Positions 9,543 to 16,233 of a stretch of 64,000 nucleotides of DNA are shown in pieces (position 1 is the first letter of the stretch; each line of letters begins with the position of its first letter). This DNA comes from Hymenobacter swuensis DY53 (GTDB lineage: Bacteria > Bacteroidota > Bacteroidia > Cytophagales > Hymenobacteraceae). The notes under the pieces were generated by a model that saw only the letters and a list, made by a program, of their open reading frames with translations, was not told the origin of the DNA and made no database searches. The DNA lies in NCBI RefSeq assembly GCF_000576555.1, contig NZ_CP007145.1, positions 1,178,001 through 1,242,000 on the forward strand, written 5' to 3'. The position numbers and the translations under genes were made by a program.

Positions 9543-10964
9543 CTAATGCGCGTGTTCCGCCAGGGCGCTATCGGCCACGGCCAGTTCCTGCACTGGCTCG
9601 GGGGCCACGTAGTTATCAATGAATTCGCCTTCCCAGCGGGCCACTACCGCTGTAGCCAGGCAGTTGCCGATAACGTTTACCGCCGTCCGGGCCATGTCCA
9701 TCAGCGCATCGATACCCAGAATGATAAATACCGGCCAAGAAGGCAGGTTGAACGAGGCTACCGTAGCCAGCAGAATTACCAGCGAAGCGCGGGGTACGCC
9801 AGCCACGCCTTTCGAGGTCAGCATCAGCGTAAATACCATTACCAGCTGTTGGCCAAACGACAGATCAACACCCGCCGCCTGCGCCACGAAAATGGCCGCC
9901 AGAGAGAGATACAGCGTGGTGCCATCGAGGTTGAAGGAGTAGCCCGTAGGCATTACGAAGGCCACAATGCGGCGCGGGACGCCGAGGCCTTCCATGGCCT
10001 CCATGGCCCGGGGCAGGGCGGCCTCTGAGGATGTGGTGGCAAAGGCAATGCTCACCGGCTCGGCAATGGCCTGTACAAACCGCTTGAGCGGAATGCGCGC
10101 CAGCAGCGCAATGGGCACCAGCACCAGTAGCAGGAAGGCCGCCAGCGCGCCGTACAGGGTCAGCAGCAGCTTAAACGCATTGAGCAGCGGCGCGAAGCCC
10201 ATTTTGCCCACGGTGTAGGCCAAAGCGCCACCCACACCCAACGGCGCAAAGAACATTACTACGTTGGTGAACTTGAACATCACCTCTGAGAGACTTTCCG
10301 TCCATTGCAGCATAGGCTGACGGTGCTTCTGGTGCACCATGGCCAGACCAATAGCGAAGATGATGGCAAATACCACTACCTGCAGCACTTGGCCCTCGGC
10401 AATAGATTTGGCAATATTTTCGGGGAAGATGTGCAGAATGATATCGGCCGTAGACTGCTTCACGGTGGCCAGCTGTTCGGTATCGGCGGCAATGCCGCTA
10501 CGGTCCACGCCCTCGCCGGCTTTGGTAAGGTTGATGGCGGCCAAGCCGATAAATAGGGCGAAGGTGGTCACGACTTCAAAGTACACCAACGCCTTCAGAC
10601 CCATCTTGCCCACTTGTTTCAGGTCGGCGTGGCCAGCAATGCCCACCACCAGCGTGGCAAATACCAACGGTGCAATAATGGTTTTTACCAGCCGCAGGAA
10701 TACGTCACTGAGCACTTTCAGCTCCACGGCTTGCCGGGGAAAATCGTGGCCGATTTCGGCTCCTACCAGCATGCTCACCACAATCCAGAACGTGATGGAG
10801 CGGCGCTGCCAGGCCAGAGCCAGCACAGCGGCCAGGAACAGCCACCGGGCCACCAGGGCTACCGTGGGGTCGAAGACGGGCGGGGTCTGGGCGGTAAGTA
10901 CCGTCAGGATGGCGGCAACCAGCAACAGCAGAATAACAAGGAGCGAGAGTCGCGAGAACTTCAT
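9543..10964 (-). CDS. dicarboxylate/amino acid:cation symporter (DAACS family)
   Basis: This 473-residue secondary transporter of the glutamate/C4-dicarboxylate family (GltP, DctA) couples import to Na+ or H+. Visible signatures are the re-entrant loop AFATTSSEAALPRAMEAMEG, the substrate/cation region FVMPTGYSFNLDGTTLYLSLAAIFVAQ, and DMARTAVNVIGNCLATAVVARWEGEF in the last helix. Several membrane segments precede them. The ATG at 10964 is preferred over a TTG three codons upstream. Substrate choice among glutamate, aspartate, succinate and malate cannot be settled here. It is divergent from the dipeptide epimerase gene, and the two may be functionally linked through amino-acid salvage (inference). 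Confidence 0.92.
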   Translation of the reverse strand: MKFSRLSLLVILLLLVAAILTVLTAQTPPVFDPTVALVARWLFLAAVLALAWQRRSITFWIVVSMLVGAEIGHDFPRQAVELKVLSDVFLRLVKTIIAPLVFATLVVGIAGHADLKQVGKMGLKALVYFEVVTTFALFIGLAAINLTKAGEGVDRSGIAADTEQLATVKQSTADIILHIFPENIAKSIAEGQVLQVVVFAIIFAIGLAMVHQKHRQPMLQWTESLSEVMFKFTNVVMFFAPLGVGGALAYTVGKMGFAPLLNAFKLLLTLYGALAAFLLLVLVPIALLARIPLKRFVQAIAEPVSIAFATTSSEAALPRAMEAMEGLGVPRRIVAFVMPTGYSFNLDGTTLYLSLAAIFVAQAAGVDLSFGQQLVMVFTLMLTSKGVAGVPRASLVILLATVASFNLPSWPVFIILGIDALMDMARTAVNVIGNCLATAVVARWEGEFIDNYVAPEPVQELAVADSALAEHAH

Positions 10965-11142
10965 GCGCGGCAATTCAGGAGGAAAAAGAATCAGTGGGAA
11001 TCCGACAAAGATAGGCTTCTCGTGACTGTGAAATGTGGCCTATGCTTTAGCTTGGCCCGTAGATTGGACAAAACCCCTGGTCCGGCCCTGTTTCCTTCTT
11101 TTCCCGGCGGCCGATACTCCCGCACTGCTGCTATTCCCTCCC

Positions 11143-12153
11143 ATGCTCACCTGGACGCTCACCCCGCTACATCTGCCCCTGCGCTACACCTGGAAAATCT
11201 CGCGCAACGCCTCCACTTTCAAAACCAATCTGCTGGTGCAGGTAGCGGGTGGCGGCTACCAGGGACGGGGCGAGGCTGCGCCTAACGTCCGCTACGGCGA
11301 AACCCCCGACGACCTCACGGCGCAGTTCGAGCAGCTGCAGGCAGCCGGTCTGGGCCAGTGCGAAACCCTAGAAGACCTAACTGCTTTTCTCACCCGGTAC
11401 CAGCCCGCTCATGCGCTGCGGTTTGCGCTAGAATCAGCCTTTGTGCACCGGGCGGCTGCCCGGAGCGGGCAGCGGGTGGGGGAGTGGCTGGGCGTGCTTG
11501 CCCCGGCCGGCCCAGTGCCCACGGCGGCATCCATCCCGATTATGGCCCCAGACGAGGTGGCAGCTTTTGCGCAGCAGCAGCAGTTGGGACGCTTTCCACT
11601 GCTCAAAATCAAGGTGAACCGGGAAGGTGCAGTAGAGTTGCTGCGCGAAGTGACGCGCCTGTTTCCGGGGCGGCCACTCATCATTGATGGCAACGAAGCC
11701 TGGACTAATGCCGATAGCCTCTGCCAAAGCTGGGAGCAAATCAGGCAGTTTCCGGGCCTCAATGTGCGCCTGCTGGAGCAGCCCCTGCCCGCTAGCTGTT
11801 GCGCTGATTATCGGTCCCTGAAAGGCACGCTCGGCTGCCCGGTATTTGCCGATGAGTCGGTGACCGACGAAGCGGATTTCGCCGACATTGCTCGCCAGTT
11901 CGATGGCGTGAACATGAAGTTGATGAAGGCCGGCGGCTACCTCAACGGCCTGAGGATTCTGCGTGAAACCCGTGTCCACGGCCTGCAGACGATGCTCGGC
12001 TGCATGGTAGAAACCTCCCTGGGCATCTGGTCGGCGCTGCAGATCAGTAGCTTGGCCGATGTGTGTGACCTGGATGGCTTCCTCATCCTCCGCGACGAGC
12101 CATTCGGGCTGGTGCGGGAGCAGGAGGGAATGTTAAGGAATGCGGAGGAATGA
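11143..12153 (+). CDS. dipeptide (L-Ala-D/L-Glu) epimerase, enolase superfamily
   Basis: This 336-residue protein has an enolase-superfamily capping domain followed by a barrel. The catalytic pattern is visible: KIKV near residue 150 (Lys acid/base of KxK), IIDGNEAW (first metal ligand Asp) near 186, LLEQPLP (Glu), FADESV (Asp) and the second-face Lys in VNMKLMKAGGY. This matches the muconate-lactonising/dipeptide epimerase branch, which epimerises murein-derived L-Ala-D-Glu during peptidoglycan recycling. The ATG at 11143 is chosen because upstream codons lack conserved sequence. The last codons form one arm of a terminator hairpin shared with the convergent gene. Confidence 0.85.
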   Translation: MLTWTLTPLHLPLRYTWKISRNASTFKTNLLVQVAGGGYQGRGEAAPNVRYGETPDDLTAQFEQLQAAGLGQCETLEDLTAFLTRYQPAHALRFALESAFVHRAAARSGQRVGEWLGVLAPAGPVPTAASIPIMAPDEVAAFAQQQQLGRFPLLKIKVNREGAVELLREVTRLFPGRPLIIDGNEAWTNADSLCQSWEQIRQFPGLNVRLLEQPLPASCCADYRSLKGTLGCPVFADESVTDEADFADIARQFDGVNMKLMKAGGYLNGLRILRETRVHGLQTMLGCMVETSLGIWSALQISSLADVCDLDGFLILRDEPFGLVREQEGMLRNAEE

Positions 12154-12180
12154 TGAACGCATCATTCCTCCGCATTCCTT
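12135..12180. terminator. hairpin overlapping the 3' ends of two convergent genes
   Basis: Perfect 21-bp arms (12135-12155 and 12160-12180) flank a 4-nt loop. The left arm is the last codons plus TGA of the epimerase. The right arm reaches into the TAA of the DUF6799 gene on the other strand. The coding sequence is therefore itself the terminator stem. Confidence 0.8.
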
Positions 12181-12754
12181 ATTTCAGCTTCGTGTCAATG
12201 GCCTGAATTTTCTGGTCCAGGGCGGCCGTGTCGGTGGGGCGCTGAGCGTTGGTGCTCAGCAGGGTTATCTTCTGGTTCAGTAGCTGGATTTTTTCCGCCA
12301 TCAGACTGATTTTGGTGTTCATTTCCCCTAAGCGGGTTTCCATGGCAGCGGGCGTGGCCGGCGCGGGACGTGGGTCGACATACGTATTGAACGTAGCCGT
12401 AGCAGGTACCGAGTTGTCGCCACGGGCCTGCGCGGCGCTGGCTGGCGTGGCAAAAACCACGTCGCCGTTGGGCCGCACATAGTCACCTTCCTTCAGCGTG
12501 GTGATTTTGCCGCCCGGAAACTCAACAATTCCACTTTTATAGTTGATTTTAGTGCCATTGGAGAGCAACACGTTCTTGTTAAGCGCCGTGGGGCGCTTGC
12601 CCTGCATCAATATCACCTCACCGCCTTGCATCTGAAAACGGTCGGAAGGAGCGGTAGCAACAGGGCCGGCTACGGTGGCCGGAGCAGTTTGAGCCTGAGC
12701 GGCCGAAGTTACCCCCAACGCCAGGGTAACCAGTGGAAGCAGTAGTTTCTTCAT
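12179..12754 (-). CDS. DUF6799 domain protein, exported
   Basis: This 191-residue protein has a signal peptide (MKKLLLPLVTLALGVTSAAQ, cleavage about residue 22). Residues 40-105 contain DRFQMQGGEVILMQGKRPTALNKN, VLLSNGTKINYKSG and ITTLKEGDYVRPNGDV. This is the two-part 'required/optional name plus NGT' layout of DUF6799, a small Bacteroidota domain of unknown role. The C-terminal 50 residues (METRLGEMNTKISLMAEKIQ, then LNQKITLL) form a coiled coil. The ATG at 12754 gives a clean signal peptide, so I prefer it to a longer in-frame start. Confidence 0.75.
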   Translation of the reverse strand: MKKLLLPLVTLALGVTSAAQAQTAPATVAGPVATAPSDRFQMQGGEVILMQGKRPTALNKNVLLSNGTKINYKSGIVEFPGGKITTLKEGDYVRPNGDVVFATPASAAQARGDNSVPATATFNTYVDPRPAPATPAAMETRLGEMNTKISLMAEKIQLLNQKITLLSTNAQRPTDTAALDQKIQAIDTKLK

Positions 12755-12893
12755 GACATATGCAGAGTAGAGGCAACGAATGGAGTTGCTTACGGCAGTA
12801 GCCTCCAGACGTTTCCCTTGGGCACTATAATTGCCCACGCCGCCAGTAGTTGTGCTGGCTTCTTCTAAGTTTGTAGAAATTATCGGAACGGTG

Positions 12894-12924
12894 TTGTGAC
12901 ATTAAATGTATGTACATATATTTG
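12894..12924 (+). promoter_or_regulatory. promoter of marR-yceI with an overlapping palindrome (candidate operator)
   Basis: A TTG at 12894-12896 and TATATTTG at 12917-12924 are spaced 20 nt apart, a good match to the Bacteroidota -33/-7 promoter. The perfect 10-bp palindrome TATGTACATA (12909-12918) lies between them and touches the -7 box. MarR proteins commonly repress their own gene through such a site. A second box, TAAGTTTG, is at 12866-12873. Confidence 0.6.
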
Positions 12925-12953
12925 CAACGCCTTTCGCTCTTATCCTGTGTACA

Positions 12954-13403
12954 ATGAAAATTGAGGACGAAATCAAGCAGTCAACTTTCAAAGACGAATA
13001 CCAGAAAGCTCATATCAACCTGGTATTCACTACGGGCTGGCTGCAGCAGCAGCAAAGCGGCCAGTTCAAGGAATTTGGCCTGACGCTGCCTCAGTTCAAT
13101 ATTCTGCGCATTCTGCGCGGTCAGCATCCAAAGCCGGCTACGGTAAACCTGCTGATTGAGCGGATGTTGGATAAAACCAGCAATGCTTCCCGGATTGTGG
13201 ATAAGCTGGAGGTTAAACACCTGGTTACGCGCACCGTGTGCCCCAGTAACCGCCGGGCTGTGGATATCCGCATTACCGAAGCGGGCCTAGAGCTGCTGCG
13301 GCAGTTGGATGCCGTGATGCAAAATCAGCAGCTCGGGCTGCAAAATCTGACCCTGGACGAAGCTGCTCAACTCAGCAGCCTGCTCGATAAAATCCGCGAC
13401 TGA
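12954..13403 (+). CDS. MarR-family transcriptional regulator
   Basis: This 149-residue winged-helix dimeric repressor has helical dimerisation ends around the DNA-binding module. GLTLPQFNILRILRGQ and PATVNLLIERMLDKTSNASRI form the helix-turn-helix, and VTRTVCPSNRRAVDIRITEAG forms the wing. The ATG at 12954 lies 29 nt from the -7 box. The next gene, yceI-like, starts 53 nt after its stop on the same strand, so the two are likely co-transcribed. The ligand is unknown. The pairing suggests that the regulator senses a lipophilic or oxidative signal and controls the YceI protein (inference). Confidence 0.92.
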   Translation: MKIEDEIKQSTFKDEYQKAHINLVFTTGWLQQQQSGQFKEFGLTLPQFNILRILRGQHPKPATVNLLIERMLDKTSNASRIVDKLEVKHLVTRTVCPSNRRAVDIRITEAGLELLRQLDAVMQNQQLGLQNLTLDEAAQLSSLLDKIRD

Positions 13404-13456
13404 CGGTTTCAGTCATGTTCGCTTGCCCTTTTCACCCCTTTTTGTTTTTCTCTGTC

Positions 13457-14095
13457 ATGAAAAAAATGTTCCTGCCAGCACTGCTGGTTGCTGCCCTGTT
13501 CGCCGCTGCTCCGGCTTCTGCCCAGAAAAAAGTAACGCCCGGCACCGAAAAGGCCGCTTCTGCGTCGTACAAGCTGCAGCCGCAGTTGAGCACGCTGGGC
13601 TGGTTGGGCAAGAAAGTAACCGGCCAGCACAACGGCTCGGTGCAGTTCAAGGAAGGTGATGTACTGGTGCGCGGCAGCCAGATTGTAGGTGGTACGTTCG
13701 TGGTAGATATGAACTCGCTGAAAGTAGAGGATATCAAGGAGCAGGAGTACAACGCCAAACTGGTAGGGCACCTGCGTTCCGAGGACTTCTTCAGCATCGA
13801 TAAGAACCCAACCTCGACCTTCAAAATCACCAGCGTAACCCCGCTGAAAGGCGACGCCAACGGTAACAACGCCACCGTAGCAGGCGACCTGACCATTAAA
13901 GGCATCACCCAGAAAATCACCTTCCCTGCCAAAGTAGGTGTGAAAGGCGGCGTAGCCTCGGCCAGCGGCACGGCTACCATCGACCGGACCAAGTTCGAAA
14001 TTAAGTACGGCTCGAAATCGTTCTTCGAAAGCATTGGCGACAAAGCCATCATGGATGATTTCACCATGAGCTTCAACGTAATTGCCAAGAAGTAA
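13457..14095 (+). CDS. YceI-family periplasmic protein
   Basis: This 212-residue protein has a signal peptide (MKKMFLPALLVAALFAAAPASAQ). The mature part has the YceI beta-barrel pattern: STLGWLGKKVTGQHNGSVQF, GTFVVDMNSLKVED, LRSEDFFSIDKNPTSTFKIT and GDLTIKGITQKITFPAKV. YceI proteins bind isoprenoid or fatty-acid-like molecules in a lipocalin-like barrel, and some are stress-induced. It is probably in an operon with the marR-type gene just upstream. A strong terminator follows the stop codon. The natural ligand is unknown. Confidence 0.93.
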   Translation: MKKMFLPALLVAALFAAAPASAQKKVTPGTEKAASASYKLQPQLSTLGWLGKKVTGQHNGSVQFKEGDVLVRGSQIVGGTFVVDMNSLKVEDIKEQEYNAKLVGHLRSEDFFSIDKNPTSTFKITSVTPLKGDANGNNATVAGDLTIKGITQKITFPAKVGVKGGVASASGTATIDRTKFEIKYGSKSFFESIGDKAIMDDFTMSFNVIAKK

Positions 14096-14113
14096 GGATT
14101 GTTATCGATTGCC

Positions 14114-14149
14114 AAAAAGCCCCGCTGACAGTTGTCAGCGGGGCTTTTT
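14114..14149. terminator. bidirectional rho-independent terminator after yceI
   Basis: Perfect 17-bp arms (AAAAAGCCCCGCTGACA and complement) with a 2-nt centre have A/T tracts on both sides. It therefore serves the yceI gene and the convergent gene at 14161-14718. Confidence 0.92.
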
Positions 14150-14160
14150 TGTGCAGTTTT

Positions 14161-14718
14161 TTACTCCGGCAACTCCAGCTCCCGGGGTAGTACAAATTTG
14201 AGGCTGCGGCTTTTGGCGCGGCTATGCAGCTGCTGCAGAAAATCATCCAACTCGGGCTTGTACTCCAGCCACAGGTCCTCGTGCAGGTTTTGGAGAACAA
14301 GCTGTGCCGTACGGGCTGCCAGGCGGGCAGTGCCGGTGTAAAAACCAGCGTACACGCTTTCAAACTGCCCGGTATAGTTCTCAAAGATGTGGCGCAGCGT
14401 GTACAGGTTCAGATCTATTTCCAAGCGCTTGTCTTTGGTAATGCGGCGGGCACGGGCTACTTCCTTGGTGGCTTTGCCAAGGGCTTTGGTAAGGCTGCGG
14501 TTGAGCAGGCGGCCGGTAGCGCCCACGGCAAACAGTTCATGGATCTGGTCGGAGGAGTGCTCAAACACCGTTTCCGTGGTTGTATCAGGCAGCAGCTCAA
14601 AGCAGAGCGTATCGTACAGCTCGGCGTCGCGGCGGGCGGCTCGCAGCAGCAGCGTTTCTTTCTCCTTATCAGTGAGACGCTTGAGGGCGCGCTTAAAATC
14701 GGCAGACGGAACGGGCAT
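14161..14718 (-). CDS. conserved hypothetical protein (185 aa, helical)
   Basis: This soluble protein has no signal peptide and no obvious membrane segment. It is charged and helix-rich: it begins MPVPSADFKRALKRLTDKEK, continues with KALGKATKEVARARRITKDK near residue 80, and ends in LHEDLWLEYKPELDDFLQQL. It could bind nucleic acid or a protein partner, but I do not recognise a family and assign no function. Codon use and GC content match the neighbours, so it looks native. It is convergent with yceI and shares its terminator. Confidence 0.7.
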   Translation of the reverse strand: MPVPSADFKRALKRLTDKEKETLLLRAARRDAELYDTLCFELLPDTTTETVFEHSSDQIHELFAVGATGRLLNRSLTKALGKATKEVARARRITKDKRLEIDLNLYTLRHIFENYTGQFESVYAGFYTGTARLAARTAQLVLQNLHEDLWLEYKPELDDFLQQLHSRAKSRSLKFVLPRELELPE

Positions 14719-14995
14719 GAGGGAGAGTAGTGAATTCGGGCGGCAGAATCCGGCGGAGGAAAGCCACTGGGGCTGTTTATGGGCCGCCAGCCTGGGACAA
14801 GCCTACGGAAGAAAGGCGAAAGTGACGGTCAAAAAATACGACGTATCTGCGGAAGTGCCACTGGGGGCGGGCGGCTGCGCAGCCGGGGTGCTGCCGGTAG
14901 CGGCTTCGGTGAAAAACCGGCAACAATTCAAGCAGTCAGTTAGTTGTAGAGGTTCACGGCATAAGGAATGCTTCGCCTTTTTACCTGTTTTTCCG

Positions 14996-15003
14996 TATTT
15001 TTG
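14996..15003 (+). promoter_or_regulatory. TAnnTTTG box of clpS, 4 nt from the start codon
   Basis: The plus strand reads TATTTTTG immediately before CCCC-ATG of clpS. Transcription would start at or within a few nucleotides of the ATG, so clpS mRNA is predicted to be leaderless. Confidence 0.6.
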
Positions 15004-15007
15004 CCCC

Positions 15008-15289
15008 ATGAACAGCAAACCGCAAATCGAGTACGACGAGGACGTTCTGCTCCTGGAGGAAACTACCGACGTGCGCGACCTGGTGGTGTATAATGACGAC
15101 ATCAACACGTTCGACCACGTAATAAAGACCCTGATGGACGTGTGCGGGCACCTGCCCGAACAGGCAGAGCAATGCACGCTCCTGATCCATTACAAGGGCC
15201 AATGCACCGTAAAGCACGGCGTGTACGACGAGTTGGCCGGCATGTGCACCGCCATCCATGACCGGGGCATCTCGGCCGACGTGGTATAG
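15008..15289 (+). CDS. clpS: ATP-dependent Clp protease adaptor ClpS
   Basis: This 93-residue protein has an acidic, flexible N-terminus (about 25 residues) and the ClpS core: VVYNDDINTFDHVIKTLMDV (the NDD-x-H-T motif that binds N-degron residues), LPEQAEQCTLLIHYKGQC and VKHGVYDELAGM. ClpS delivers N-end-rule substrates to the ClpA or ClpC unfoldase. Length and motif spacing are as expected. The ATG at 15008 is set by the promoter box 4 nt upstream and by conservation starting soon after. It stands alone, followed by a palindromic repeat and recR. Confidence 0.93.
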   Translation: MNSKPQIEYDEDVLLLEETTDVRDLVVYNDDINTFDHVIKTLMDVCGHLPEQAEQCTLLIHYKGQCTVKHGVYDELAGMCTAIHDRGISADVV

Positions 15290-15310
15290 CGTCACTGACC
15301 TGAAAAAAAT

Positions 15311-15402
15311 CTGTCATCCTACGCTTGCGAAGGACCTATCGGGGGGCAGCTGGTGTTAGTAGCCGGACCCCGTTAGCATCCCCGGCAAGCGCGGGATGAC
15401 AG
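15311..15402. repeat. dispersed palindromic repeat between clpS and recR
   Basis: The outer arms CTGTCATCC..CGCTTGC and GCAAGCGC.GGATGACAG are complementary with mismatches. The GTCAT(t/c)CC ends match those of other copies in this window (19591, 30482, 32148), which marks it as a member of the dispersed family rather than a gene-specific terminator. Confidence 0.65.
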
Positions 15403-15427
15403 TTCTTTTTATCCCTTTCTGACCTGC

Positions 15428-16042
15428 ATGGAATTCCCCTCCAAACTGATTGAAAATGCCGTTGGCGAGTTGTCGAAGCTGCCGGGCGTGGGCAAGAAAA
15501 CTGCCTTGCGGCTAGCTCTGCACCTGCTGAAAGCCGAAGCGGATACCACCGCTTCGCTGGCGGAGGCGCTGGCCAAGATGCGCTTCGAAATTCGTTACTG
15601 CGACACCTGTCATAACATTTCCGATACCCCGGAGTGCGGTATCTGCGCCAATCACCTGCGCGACCAGAGCACGGTGTGCGTGGTGTCGGATATTCGCGAC
15701 GTAATTGCTATTGAGAATACGGCCCAGTACCAAGGTATGTACCACGTGCTGGGCGGTGTTATTTCACCCATCGAAGGCATTGGCCCTTCCGACCTGACCA
15801 TTGACTCCTTAGTGGAGCGCGTAACCAAGGACGGCTCCGAAATCCGGGAAGTCATTCTCGCCATTAGTCCTACCATGGAGGGCGACACCACGGCCTTTTA
15901 CCTCTCGCGCAAACTGCGCGACCTGCCGGAACTCAACGTCAGCAGTATTGCCCGGGGTATTCCAATGGGCGGCGAGCTGGAGTATGCCGATGAAATTACG
16001 CTGGGCCGCTCTATTGTGGAACGCCAGCGGCAAAGCCGGTAA
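15428..16042 (+). CDS. recR: recombination mediator protein RecR
   Basis: This 204-residue protein of standard RecR length acts with RecF/RecO to load RecA at gaps. It shows the helix-hairpin-helix (LSKLPGVGKKTALRLALHLL), the C4 zinc finger (YCDTCHNISDTPECGIC) and a Toprim domain (STVCVVSDIRDVIAIENT, AISPTMEGDTTAFYLSRKL). The C-terminal part with RGIPMGGELEYADEITLGRSI is the Walker-B-like conserved end. All expected features are present. A hairpin terminator follows about 50 nt past the stop. Confidence 0.97.
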   Translation: MEFPSKLIENAVGELSKLPGVGKKTALRLALHLLKAEADTTASLAEALAKMRFEIRYCDTCHNISDTPECGICANHLRDQSTVCVVSDIRDVIAIENTAQYQGMYHVLGGVISPIEGIGPSDLTIDSLVERVTKDGSEIREVILAISPTMEGDTTAFYLSRKLRDLPELNVSSIARGIPMGGELEYADEITLGRSIVERQRQSR

Positions 16043-16089
16043 CGTGCCGCTTCTATAGAAAGCCAAGCGCGAAGAAACAATATTGCTCA

Positions 16090-16138
16090 GCCCAGAGCCC
16101 CACACGCCAGTTTGGCCGTGTGGGGCTCTGGGCTTTTT
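16090..16138 (+). terminator. rho-independent terminator after recR
   Basis: Perfect 17-bp arms (GCCCAGAGCCCCACACG and complement) flank a 10-nt loop, followed by TTTTT at 16134-16138 on the plus strand. Confidence 0.92.
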
Positions 16139-16233
16139 GCGGCATAAGAAGCGAAAAGAACAGAATGCCGGAACTAGGACGCGCAATGACAACCGGGCTA
16201 TGTAACTTTCGCGGCCTTTCCTGATCTTCCTCC

